In this document: positions 54,901-64,000 of the stretch, piece after piece
Layout of the letters: every line of letters starts with the position of its first letter
Position numbering within the stretch: position 1 is the stretch's first letter
Source: Deuterostichococcus epilithicus
Taxonomy: Eukaryota; Chlorophyta; Trebouxiophyceae; Prasiolales; Stichococcaceae
Direction: 5' to 3'
NCBI GenBank assembly: GCA_033439295.1
Contig: JAVTLE010000005.1
Coordinates: 3,088,501-3,152,500 of the forward strand
Length of the DNA stretch: 64,000 nucleotides
Position numbers and translations under genes: made by a program
Notes under the pieces: generated by a model
What the model was told of the DNA's origin: nothing
What the model saw: only the letters and a program-made list of their open reading frames with translations
The model's database searches: none

Positions 54901-55262
54901 AGCTGCCGTCGCCGGCGCTGCGCGGCCCGCCGGGCCGTAGCCTGTCGGGCCGCCTGCGCATGCTGCCGGGCGTGCTGGGCGGAGCCTCGCCCGCCCGCAG
55001 CTGGGTCAGTCGCTGGGCGGCGAACCCCTTTGCCCGCGAGATGGGCGCCGGCGGCGCGATGCTGTACACCGCGAGCCCGGCGGCAGAACTGTACCTGCCG
55101 CCGCCTGGCGCCTCGCCGCCGCCTGGCGCCTCGCCGCCGTCTGGCGCATCATTCACGTCAGATAATGCGACGGAGTACCACAGCCAGGCAGCGCGCGGCT
55201 CGCGGGCCGGCAGCATCGCGGACGCGGCCTCGCCTGCGCGTCGCCCGCCGCAGTCACCGTAG
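51918..55262 (+). CDS. UPF0014 permease, STAR2 / ALS3 / FetB type, with long C-terminal tail
   Basis: Membrane subunit of the STAR1/FetA ATPase. The ATG at 51918 leads into a first helix, then a His/Lys/Asp-rich loop (HLHKHHRKRPHGGGSHDDDD) that could bind metal. A helix follows (SWVAAAALVLAPIGLSAWLG), then exon 2 (52532-52678) with LLLTGLLLLPVMAYDHALLT AAYVAA. Exon 3 (53105-53302) has GEFLHLVLALGAGMAAATLY and WWSDPRYIIPAVAAMLPPAI. The exon near 53542-53735 carries the family signature RERVEQALAFGATRREAGRT ... MSYTGGPGLLLLPALAAGLL LAG, and the one near 53977-54165 has YEVVLMLLVAACCATTSGLA. Bacterial FetB and plant ALS3 end here at about 260-300 residues, but this gene continues through LRQWLDDLSAFDPQAAQGVR (54358) and a Ser/Gly/Pro/Ala-rich tail with PPPGASP repeats to 55262. 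The tail is probably a disordered cytosolic region. Confidence 0.82.
52890..53045 (+). repeat. Two exon echoes in a STAR2-like intron
   Basis: Copies at about 52890-52945 and 53000-53045 parallel the exon start at 53100-53145. Each has an AG (GAG, GCAG, ACAG) then (G)GCGAR-TTYSTGCACCT-CTG-Y-G-C-G-like sequence. The second keeps the acceptor as CTGCAG|GGCGA. Confidence 0.75.
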
Positions 55263-56016
55263 TCTACCAGTCCGCAATTCGGACAACTGTGGACGACATT
55301 GCAGAGAGCATGGACACATTGATGCGGCTTATTGCACACGGTTCTGGGCGGCCTTTCCTCTGTGAAAGGGGACAATGTCTGTAAAAGGGGCGGAAATGCT
55401 CAATGTAAGGCCGCACCTTTTCGGTGCACGTGATCTATTCCGCGGTTCCCATTCACGGACCGGGACTATTCCACCGCGCCACCCGAGTCGCCGCCCTCTT
55501 CAAACGTTGCACGGCGACAGGTGGGACAGACTCGAAGGCTGCAACCATGCAGACTCTTCCTGTGGGGACGGCGGGCAGGCTCGGAGCGCTGCCGCAGCAG
55601 CAGTTGCGCCGATGTGCCGCCACGGGGTGAGCTCTCGGAGACCACATGAGATGATGCAATTGGCTAGACGCCACTATGCGCCACGGCACGCCCCGCCGGC
55701 TGTCTGAATCACGTTGGTATATTGGTAGTTGCACATGTTTGCATCCACGGCTCAAGTCGCCTAGCTGCCGCCGTCCTGCCACACTCTCCCACCACGTGCA
55801 TCCCCTGCCCGAATAATGGCTTTTGGAAAACTCAGCACTGCAGCCCCTGGAACGCGATCGGCTCTTTGAGACGCTCGTGCATCTGGGTGGCGCTGAAGGT
55901 GCGCTGCGGCCCCTGGTACAAATACCAATGGGTGGCATTTTCGGAATCCCAGGACGCAGGAGGGCTGCAAAACCTGCAACTTGTCGAGGGAATTACCGTC
56001 ACGGGGCTCCCTCCTG
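55263..56016. other. Intergenic region upstream of glutamine synthetase
   Basis: About 750 bases; should hold the glutamine synthetase promoter. Apart from a minus-strand GYF-like reading at 55832-55955 (separate entry) nothing was recognised. Confidence 0.4.
55832..55955 (-). other. GYF-domain-like reading frame, possible gene fragment or small exon
   Basis: On the minus strand the frame reads DSENATHWYLYQGPQRTFSA TQMHERLKEPIAFQGLQC and stops at 55832. WYL-YQGPQ-FS--QM--RLK resembles the GYF adaptor fold (W-Y-D-GP-FS--M--W). I found no start codon or partner exon with confidence. It may be a decayed fragment, an unrecognised last exon or chance. Confidence 0.3.
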
Positions 56017-59000
56017 ATGGCGATAGACCATGTGCCCGGCTGTGACCGCAGGTACACACACAGCGCCACCAATCTGTCGAGCCGGATCCAGAGGCAGCCG
56101 TTCAGCAGCCGCCAGAGCGTGCAGTGCAACAGCAGCTTCGACGCCATGCCTCCTCTACCCAATGTCTACGGCACCAGCGGCAAGATCGAGCCGCTGCTGG
56201 ACACCACCCTCATCAACCGCTTCGCTGACCTGCCCCAGGACGGTGAGCCGAGCAGCTGGACCGCAAAGGCGTTGAGGTCGTGCCATGTTTGACTGGATGG
56301 GGGTGTAGGTCACTGGGCTTCCTGCGCCAGACCCTCCTCCGGCTTTGCGGTGGCCCTTGTGACCCCCAGCACTCCCGAATCCGCCGCACAGCCGGCAAAA
56401 TATGTCCGGGCAGCTCGTCGCATGTTCGCCGGCGTTGCAAGTTGCACTTAACGTGTCGGGCACGGCGAGGCAGCTACGCCAGTCGCTTTTTAGGGCTGCA
56501 GCCTGCTGGAGCGTATCTTACCGGCACGCCGGCCGAGCGCGATCGAGTCTTTCTCTCAGCGATTCTGGTGTCCAGTCGCATGTGCAGCCACGTTCCGGGG
56601 CTGCACACGCGGTCTGAGGCTGTTTGCTGGATGTGTGAGACGATCTGAAGTCTGAAGACCAACGTCCGGGCCACCAGCGCAGCAGCGGGGCATGGATGCT
56701 TGTCATATTGTCAGTATACTTGAACACTACAATCCTGTCACCTGGACCTGCGCATCTTTGACAGAGGCATCACCCCAGACCTGGCTGTGGAGACAAGCTG
56801 CACACTGGACCGCAGCCTGCAAGCCAATACTCAGGTTTTGCTTGACAATTCTCAAAATTGAATTGTGCGTTTGTTCTCGTGGCGTGCTCTGAGTGCTGCC
56901 CAGTTTGGTCGCAGGCAAGGTGTGCGCGGAGTACATTTGGATCGGTGGCACAGAGCAGGACCTGCGGTGCAAGACTCGGGTGCTGAGCAAGGCGCCCAAG
57001 TCCGTCGCGGACCTGCCCAAGTGGAACTACGATGGCTCTTCCTGCGACCAGGCGCCGGGTTCGTGCTCCTGAATCACAGACCGGAAATCGCATGCGGGCT
57101 GGTGATGGCGCCTGAGGAATTGCGGCCATGTGCCACCTAAGTGACAGAGTCTCGGCGCTTGCACTCCTGCCAGCATGCCCCACACGTCCGCTGGGGCTGG
57201 CAGACCGTAAGAAGAGTGCTCCTACGGGCCACAGCAGGTCCCCAAATGGCGCACAGCTGTGACATCCTGTCGTTGCGCCTGAACCCCATGTCACATGCGG
57301 CACTCGCCCAATTGCCTGCAGGCCACGATTCGGAGGTGTTCCTAATCCCCCGCGCCATGTACAAGGACCCCTTCCGCCGCGGCGAGAATATCATGGTGCT
57401 GTGCGACACCTGGGTGCCGCCTCAGGTCAAGGAGGACAACTCCCTCACGGAGATGTCGGTGAGTACTTGCAGCATAAAAACCCACAGGTCGTGCGCCGCT
57501 TGCCAGCCAGCTGCCGCTGCTGGCTGCTGGGCCTATGCCCCTGCACGTGCATGCCGCCGGTCCACTTTCTCCTCCCCTGCCCAGCTGCGCATCAACAAAC
57601 AGCTTTGCACATGAAGCTGATGTCTCTGCTGCCGCCGTGTGCCCTGCAGCCGCTGCCGACCAACCGCCGCATTGCGTGCGCTGAGGCCATGGACAAGGTC
57701 AAGGACGAGAAGCCGTGGTTCGGCATCGAGCAGGAGTACACCCTGCGCAACGCCACGAGCAAGTGGCCGCTGGGTGAGTCCCGGAGTCGGAGCTCAAGCA
57801 GAATGGTCGCTGCCCTTGGTCCCACTCTGCCTGTCGATCACGCCTTTTCAGGCGTGGGCAGCTAGCTGCGCAGGCCTGTCGCAGTCGGGACATGACAGGG
57901 GGCAGCTCGGAACACAAGCGATGCTGCACCTCAAGGCATGCAGGAAAAGGACGCGCCTGGAGGACTGACAGGCTTCAGAAATGAGCAGAAACCGAGCAGA
58001 AAGAGGATGCAGCGCCTGATGATGACAGTGCGGGGACGCTTAGATGACAGTATTGTGGCGTAGGCTGGCCGACGTGCGGCTACCCGGGCCCCCAGGGCCC
58101 TTACTACTGCTCCGTTGGCAGCGGCTCCGCCATCGGCCGTGACATCGTGGAGGCTCACCTCAAGGCCTGCATTTACGCGGGCCTGGAGATCAGCGGCACC
58201 AACGCCGAGGTCATGCCCGCGCAGTGGGAGTACCAGGTGACTTTTGACGGCAGGGATCGTTGCTCATCACTCTGCCACATGTGCCAGAAAGACCACGACA
58301 TAAAGTCCACGACATGCCAGCGTGTTCATGCTCACAACATTGGTCAGCATCTTCGATGTGTCTGCCGTCGCTCCGGTGATGTAAGCAGGACAAGTCAATG
58401 TGGGCAGCAAGGGCACAACGCTGCCTGTTACCAGCTTTCAGAAGCTTTCGTAGCGCGCTGCTCACCAGCCTGCCGCTGCTGGGTCATTGCAGATCGGCCC
58501 GTGCGTTGGCATCGAGAGCGGCGACCAGATGTGGATGTCGCGCTTCCTGCTGTACCGCATCGCCGAGATCTACAACGTGGAGGTTACCTTCGACCCGAAG
58601 CCGGTGCCCGGCGACTGGAACGGCGCCGGCGGCCACGTCAACTACAGCACCGAGTCCACCCGCGCGGAGGGTGCGTATCTGGAGCTCCTTCATGCAAGTT
58701 TCCGAAGTCTCGTAGAAGCATCCTTTGGGAAGTCTTAACTTCTTGGCCGCCAGCCAAGTAGTGACTGCCAAATGCCACCGCTCCATGCTGTGTGCATCCG
58801 GCATTCCATGCTGGGTGTGGTTGATGGGTCGGCAAACTGCACAGGATGCGACGTCGCGCAGAAATCCGGATGCGGGTTGCGGATGCCCGGCCAGGGAGCT
58901 GCAACTGCATTGGCGGCGCGCCCAAATTTACAGCCTGTTATGATCTGTGATGTGCTGCGGGCCCAGGCACCGGCTGGGACTCAATTCAGGAGCAGATTGC

Positions 59001-59828
59001 CAAGCTGGAGAAGAGGCATGCGGCGCACATCGCCGCCTACGGCGAGGGCAACGAGCGCCGGCTGACAGGTGCGGCTGCATCCAAAGAGAACCCATAAGAG
59101 CAAACCGCCAGCATGGCTGAGCCCCCTGCGTGCGGCGCTGAGTGCGTTGGCTGGCCCTCAGCACCGGCGGCGGCGCGAACGGCGGCATTTCCCACCCTTC
59201 AGCAGGACGGTGTTTCGCTCGTCGCCTGACGCCAGAGGCACGTTTCCCGCGCAAGACAGGGTAGCAATGCGCTGTGCCGGTCCCCACAGGCAAGCACGAG
59301 ACCAGCAGCATGGAGGACTTCAGCTGGGGCGTCGCCAACCGCGGCGCTTCCATCCGTGTCGGCCGCACGGTGCCCGTCGACAAGTGCGGCTACTATGAGG
59401 TGAGCCTCTCCGCTGACTACTTCCCGTGTGCCGCCTGGGTCAACAGCTGCATGTCTGCAGCAGGGGGTTGCACAACCCCCTACCGGTTGTTGAAGGCTAT
59501 TCCCCTGCCGCTCTCTCGCATCTCACTGGTCAGCACCCCAAGCTTCTGACTTGCACGCCCATTAGCAGCAGTTGCTCACGTGCTCCGGCTCGACTCTGTG
59601 GTCACGCTCGAACGCTCGCTTGCTGAAATTGGAGGTACGTACTGCTTGTGCCGCGCGGTCTGTCCTGGCAAACATGGCGCGGCTCCAGCAATGCGGCAGC
59701 AGAACTGGGCGTTTGCCACCAATCTGGCGCTCACTGGCTGCCCGCTGCTGCAGGACCGCCGCCCGGCGTCCAACCTGGACCCGTACATCGTCACGAGGAT
59801 GATTGTGGAGACCACGCTCATCAAGTGA
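56017..59828 (+). CDS. GLN: Glutamine synthetase (eukaryotic type II)
   Basis: Condenses ammonium and glutamate with ATP to glutamine. The core opens with [20 protein letters not shown] near 56160, then [20 protein letters not shown] and [10 protein letters not shown] (about 56918-57050). [20 protein letters not shown] (about 57325-57453), [20 protein letters not shown] (about 57650-57773), [20 protein letters not shown] (from about 58065), [20 protein letters not shown] and [16 protein letters not shown] (about 58493-58668) follow. Then [20 protein letters not shown] (from about 58968), [16 protein letters not shown] (about 59290-59398) and [20 protein letters not shown] (59753-59828) complete it. 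The metal-binding EQE, the glutamate-binding NERR and the ADP-binding SIRVGR motifs are intact. An in-frame N-terminal region from an ATG at 56017 is Ser/Arg/Gln-rich and could be a plastid transit peptide; otherwise translation may start at 56146 (MPPLPNVYG). So plastid versus cytosolic form is open. Confidence 0.93.
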
Positions 59829-60554
59829 GGGGCGTCAAGTGTTCTGAGGACTGACCTGCCGCACTGGGGGCCCGAATTCGGGGCGGCCTTCTGCCGCTGA
59901 TAAAAGGGGCCTTGCAAGGACGCAGCAGAAGTAAGAGAGTGGGTGCCCTACCATGGGTGCGGCGCCATCCTTCTGCGGCAACGTGCAGGAGACATGTAGA
60001 ATCTGTAAGCTCTGCTTTGTTGAGTCTGTTGTCAGCATCACTGCACGCCGGTCACACCGGCATTCATTCCCTCAAATTCTTATCATTTGAGTTGCTCATA
60101 GTGTGGAAGATACGACGTGTACACTTTCGCTGCTGCATTTGTACGGTCGTCACGCACCTCACTTCTCAGACAAACCTCACGCTGCTTCCTGCATGGCACC
60201 CTAGAACATGCTGCCTCTGTGGCTGGGATGCTCGAAAGGATGTTGCCTTCAACAATTTTCAGCAACCCGACAGCGGCGTTCAAACCCTGCTCGGGTCCTC
60301 GTCAGCACCTTTGAATTCGTGTGCAGTCGGACTTGAGAAGGCCAGACTGAGGCCCCCGCAGCACACAGTCCACGCCCTGAGCTCCGCAAGTTCAGCACTG
60401 TCCTGTCCGCACGCACCCCGCCCCTGGCAACGGCTCTGTTGCGTCACTGTGCGCGCCTGCAGAACGAGAGGGTTATTCGCCGTGCTGCCCTCTCCCACTT
60501 GGATCGCACACAGCACCTCCATTCGCTCTGCGCTTTGATCGCCAGCCTGCAGCG
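59829..60554. other. Tandem intergenic region, glutamine synthetase to PEX11
   Basis: About 725 bases with no supported gene. It presumably holds the 3' UTR of glutamine synthetase and the PEX11 promoter. Confidence 0.4.
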
Positions 60555-63013
60555 ATGGTGGACGCAAGGACGGCAAGCACGCTCCAGGTGGCAATGGGCA
60601 AAGCCTTTCGAAGACCGGATTGAGCGCGTGTAACTCAGTCCAACGCCGTCCGCGTCGTTCTCACGCATTGACTTCTCATTTGCAGGCTGTCAACGGCTTC
60701 CTGGCCAAGACCGATGGCCGGGACAAGCTGTGCGCCACACTCCAGGTTTGGGGCGCCGTCAGCTGTTAGTGCGCTCAACCCATTGCGACCCACTGTCGTC
60801 AGTACTGGTGCCATTTCGATTCAAAGATGTCTTTCGTTCGAGCTGAGAGAGGCTATGTGATCTGTCTATGCGCAGTATGCCTGCATGTTCATTGCTGCGG
60901 GCCAGCCGGGCAACTCCCGCAAGGTCATGGCCTCGGTGGCAGCGGCGCGCAAGGTCTTTCGCATTCTGCGGGTGAGTCCCTGCAAGCTCCTTGTGTGCCG
61001 CCACACCAATCAACCAGGGTACTCACATTCCGCCCAGCTGTCATGCTGACTTCCCGAGTGCGATGCATGACCGCCTTATGTGACTGCAGCCGCTGGAGAA
61101 CGTCACGCCTCTGCTCATCCAGCCGAGCTTCGTGGAGTCGCAGCCGCTGCACACGCAGGCCCTGAGCAAGGTGCGCCGGAGCTCTGCTGCAGGCACTTGT
61201 ACTGCTTGGGCACGAGTACGCACCTGCCACCATGCCGTCTGATTTGAGTGGCAGGGGTTTGGCAGACTGCCCGTGAACGAATGTGCGCCGTGCCGCTGTC
61301 ACGCCACCAGGACAGGACGGGCCGTCCGTCACGTTGTGGCATCATGTAGTTTCCTGCGTGCTCAGCCCGAAGCCTGCGGTCAGCGCCGCGCACAGCGCGG
61401 CGCTGCACGCTGCCGACTCCCCGGGACCGGAGCCGCTCTCAGTGGCAACACTCTTCAGCGCCTCCCCACCACACTGCCGCTGGGGGGACCTACAGCGCCG
61501 AGAACATGTGTCGCACCGCTCACACGCGATTTGTGTGTGCCCTCGCAGCTCAAGGCCCTGCTCAACACGGTGTACTTTGGGGCGGACCACGTCGTGTGGG
61601 CCAGCCAGGCAGGCATCCTGACCGACAAGGCGCTGGTCGACCGGGCGCAGAAGATCAGCCTGTGGTCCTGGTTCGGCGCCTCCTGCTGCACCATCGCGGC
61701 CGAGCTGACGGAGATTCTGCGCGCCGCGCTGCCCGCCATCCTGGTGCGCTTTCGGCGATTGTGGCACGGCAGGGGATGGATCGGGGGTGGATTGGACGCG
61801 GCCGCCTGCATTCCGCATGAGGATCCACCGGACGGGAGTTGCGGAAGGGCAAGATGCGGCAGGGCGAAGTGTATCCTGTGTGCAAGCGGATCCAGCCGAC
61901 TGGACGCCTTTCCGACAGCTCCCTGCAAGCCTCACAGGCTTACAGCCCGCGGCGCTGCACCTAATTATAGAGACTGTATCTCTTTAATTTGAACAACAAC
62001 ACATGCAGGTGCAGGAGCCGGAGGAGGAGGATGCGGTGTACCTCAAGCGGCAGCAGGCCGCCGTGGACGAGATCAACAAGCGCGGCCTCGTCCTCGCCCA
62101 TGCCCTCATCCAGGTGCCTTCCCTGCCTCTTGCCCACGTCTGGAAATTTGGCTCCCACCCTAGCCGGGATATGCAAGCCGACGCAACCAGTGGCTGCAGC
62201 ACTGCCGCCAGGCAGCGAGCACTTAGGGTTTGGTATACTCACCCGCCGCCGTGTGCTGTCAATGCCGGCTGTGACCCTGCCCTGCTGGGCTCTCGCTGCA
62301 CACAGGCGCTGCTGGCGGCGGGCCTGCTGCAGCTGCGGCCGTGGAAGCCGCGCTTCGTCGGCTTCCTGGGGACGGTTGCCTCCGCCATCAACTGCTACAT
62401 GTACAGCCCTCTGCCGAGCTGCAATCCCTGCCACTCGTTTCACCCCTGCCACATCCACTCTGCGTCCCAAACATCTCGCACAGAACTGGCCCGCCTCATG
62501 CAGGCCTGTTGTGGCATGGGTGGGTTTGTTGGAGAGACGGCTGCGCTTTAGTAAGCCATCCGCTGTGGTAACCAGCAGGAACTATTTCGCTTTGCCGCAG
62601 GCTGTTCCCCGCGCTGCCGAAGCCGGCAAAGCGGATCGAGGGCAGCCCTGCCAAGGTCGGCAGCCCCGTGAAGGTGCTGCCGCCCGCCGCACCGCAGCCC
62701 AAGATCGTTGCCAAGGTCAGCTGAGGGAGCGCGGCGGGTGCAAGGAGGCATGCTGCACAGCTGGATCGCCCCCGGTCGCCTAACCCGTTGCAGCAAATCC
62801 TGCAGCTGCAGCGGCCCTTGGTGCCGCCTGCCTCGCCTGCCCTCTACCGCTTCAGGAAGGTCAGTGGCAGCTGCAGGCTGCGCTGGAGGCCTGGGCCCCA
62901 TCCACAGCTAGGTGGCAAATACGGGCCCGCAAATTGGCAAGTGGCTGGCGCAGGACCCGATTCTCAGGAAACGCCGCAGCATCGCAGTATTCTTTCAGGT
63001 GTGTATAGGTTGA
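60555..63013 (+). CDS. PEX11: Peroxin 11 (PEX11) family, with C-terminal extension
   Basis: Peroxisomal membrane protein that elongates the membrane for division. Exon 1 is tiny: ATG at 60555, MVDARTASTLQ, donor CAG|GTGGCA. It joins in phase to AVNGFLAKTDGRDKLCATLQ (60685-60744), matching the family opening 'V.FL....GRDK..K..QY'. Next come YACMFIAAGQPGNSRKVMAS and ARKVFRILR (near 60870-60972), PLENVTPLLIQPSFVESQPL, LKALLNTVYFGADHVVWASQ with AQKISLWSWFGASCCTIAAE LTEI (about 61550-61743), and KRQQAAVDEINKRGLVLAHA (62010-62110). AGLLQLRPWKPRFVGFLGTV ASAINCYM (about 62305-62400) is the conserved C-terminal helix where most PEX11 proteins end. Three more exons follow with intact splice signals: a Pro/Lys-rich segment (PAKRIEGSPAKVGSPVKVLP, near 62600-62717), ILQLQRPLVPPASPALYRFR K (62794-62860), and VANTGPQIGKWLAQDPILRK RRSIAVFFQVCIG ending at 63013. 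The tail is unusual for the family. Confidence 0.87.
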
Positions 63014-63549
63014 GAACCCGGGTTTGCCCGCAGGTGTTTAGGTTCTAGGCATCCTTAAATATGTGTGTGTGTGTGTGTGTTGTGCGTCCGGCGCTGGTTG
63101 TGTGTCCGCGCCATCTGCGGCGTTCCGACTTCGAGAAGTTGCAGCTATGTGCCATTCAGTAGAGTTCTTGTGAATGCGTCCGCAAATTCGATGCACACGA
63201 CATGGAAGCAGCGAAGCTGTTCCTAAAAACATCAGCACTTCCCCTAACCTTTGTGACCAGTGCACTCGAGCAGCGCCTGAGTTATGAGCTTCCCCAGTCT
63301 CCATTCTAAACGTTCCATAACAAATGGGTAGGAGGTACCCGCAGAGTCCCCTTTCCTCCAGCTTTCCTTCCCTCTCGAACATGCTCTCGAATCGCAACAA
63401 TCAGTTTGTCACCGAGCTGAAGCTTGCCGAGCGAGGACCCTGAAACACTTTCCTGAAACACAATCCTGAATCACACAATCGCACTTGACAACCCCTTGCC
63501 AGCCTATCATGCGGCGGCTGACGCCACTGCATCCCTATCACCCAGACTG
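63014..63549. other. Convergent intergenic region with TG repeat
   Basis: Between the PEX11 stop and the transporter stop. Contains a (TG)n run at 63062-63080. No gene seen. Confidence 0.5.
63062..63080. repeat. (TG)n microsatellite
   Basis: Nine and a half uninterrupted TG units just after the PEX11 gene. Confidence 0.95.
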
Positions 63550-64000
63550 CTAGAAGCCAGTGAAGACGCAGAAGCAGATTGCGGTCCCGAGCAGCAGTCC
63601 TATCACGTGCGCTGCCTGATACGTGACTGCAAGAATGCCGGCAGCTGTCGCCTTCTGGGTGGGGAGGACAGCCTTGGGCGCCAACACGTAGGCGTTTGTG
63701 TTAATGTAGCCTGCGCAAGGACGACAGACAGTGAGTTGTGTGGGTGCGTAGTGTAATGGGCTTCGCAAATGCAGCCAGAAAAGGAGCTGTTGGACGACGC
63801 ACCATTCAGGAGCCACACGCTGGCGATATAAACTGCATGGAAGCAAGAGAATACTGTTGGAACGTTGCCGAACACGAACTTCGAAACATTTTCGAGGTGG
63901 CCTCTTTGCTGCCGGGTTGTTACAGCAGCAGCCTGATGCACAGCAAACGTTGTCAAGCACACCGCAGGCGAGCGTATCGCTGTGGAACCACGACGGGCTG
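63550..64000 (-). CDS. Equilibrative nucleoside transporter (SLC29/ENT family), C-terminal part
   Basis: Only the last exons are in the window; the gene runs off the right edge. The last exon (63709-63550) reads GYINTNAYVLAPKAVLPTQK ATAAGILAVTYQAAHVIGLL LGTAICFCVFTG then stop. The preceding exon (ending near 63807) reads FVFGNVPTVFSCFHAVYIAS VWLLN and joins in phase to give VWLLNGYINTNAYVLAPK. NGY-T---Y--APK followed by one final hydrophobic helix is the conserved C-terminal hallmark of ENT nucleoside transporters. Substrate and subcellular membrane cannot be told from this fragment. Confidence 0.68.
   Translation of the reverse strand, partial: SPSWFHSDTLACGVLDNVCCASGCCCNNPAAKRPPRKCFEVRVRQRSNSILLLPCSLYRQRVAPEWCVVQQLLFWLHLRSPLHYAPTQLTVCRPCAGYINTNAYVLAPKAVLPTQKATAAGILAVTYQAAHVIGLLLGTAICFCVFTGF

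Noticed and set aside
54353-55375. Minus-strand frame of 340 codons opposite the STAR2-like tail
   Set aside because: Low-complexity antisense of the Ser/Gly/Pro tail; no start context, domain or splice logic.

Overview
This window is nuclear DNA of a photosynthetic eukaryote, most likely a green alga of the Trebouxiophyceae (Coccomyxa, Chlorella or Trebouxia-like). That placement is an inference from gene content. The evidence is a GC-rich, intron-dense sequence with short exons (about 35-250 bases) and GT-AG junctions. The gene set mixes plastid functions (Tic20, a CreA-like protein with a lumen-type targeting region, a twin-arginine lumen candidate) with plant-type signalling (a CBL calcium sensor, a Tubby-like protein) and eEFSec, the selenocysteine elongation factor kept by green algae but lost in land plants. 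I saw no rRNA, tRNA, CRISPR array or recognisable transposon. Because genes are split, entries give the whole gene span from start to stop; exon limits were read by eye from splice signals, frame and family conservation.

Layout, left to right: a FRO/FRE-type ferric reductase (minus, runs off the left edge); a small secreted eight-cysteine LTP-like protein with a C-terminal membrane segment (plus); Tic20 (minus); a CreA-family protein (minus) sharing a 366-base divergent spacer with eEFSec (plus). A run of three secreted-protein genes follows on the minus strand: two Pro/Thr/Ala-rich paralogues and one ending in a ShKT domain. Next come a putative thylakoid lumen protein (plus), the GPI-anchor enzyme PIG-A (minus), a disordered protein (minus), a peroxiredoxin-like protein (minus), a Tubby-like protein (plus), a calcineurin B-like sensor (plus), a divergent malic enzyme (plus), a dienelactone hydrolase (plus), an adjacent STAR1/FetA-type ATPase and STAR2/ALS3/FetB-type permease (plus), glutamine synthetase (plus), PEX11 (plus) and the 3' end of an equilibrative nucleoside transporter (minus, runs off the right edge).

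Some genes form natural groups. The ferric reductase and the STAR1-STAR2 pair both point to metal handling at membranes. Tic20, the CreA-like protein and the lumen candidate serve the plastid. The secreted trio looks like extracellular-matrix or wall material, and PIG-A starts the anchors used by surface proteins.

Three observations stand out. (1) Several introns carry decayed tandem copies ('echoes') of the start or end of the neighbouring exon, often including the splice acceptor, in at least five genes. This suggests repeated local tandem duplication that creates or lengthens introns. (2) The two halves of a FetA/FetB (STAR1/STAR2) ABC exporter lie head-to-tail 175 bases apart, like a bacterial operon, and the permease has a His/Asp-rich N-terminus and a very long C-terminal tail. 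(3) The malic enzyme has lost several catalytic residues (Tyr, a metal-ligand Glu and active-site Asn positions) while keeping the fold, so it may be a pseudo-enzyme.
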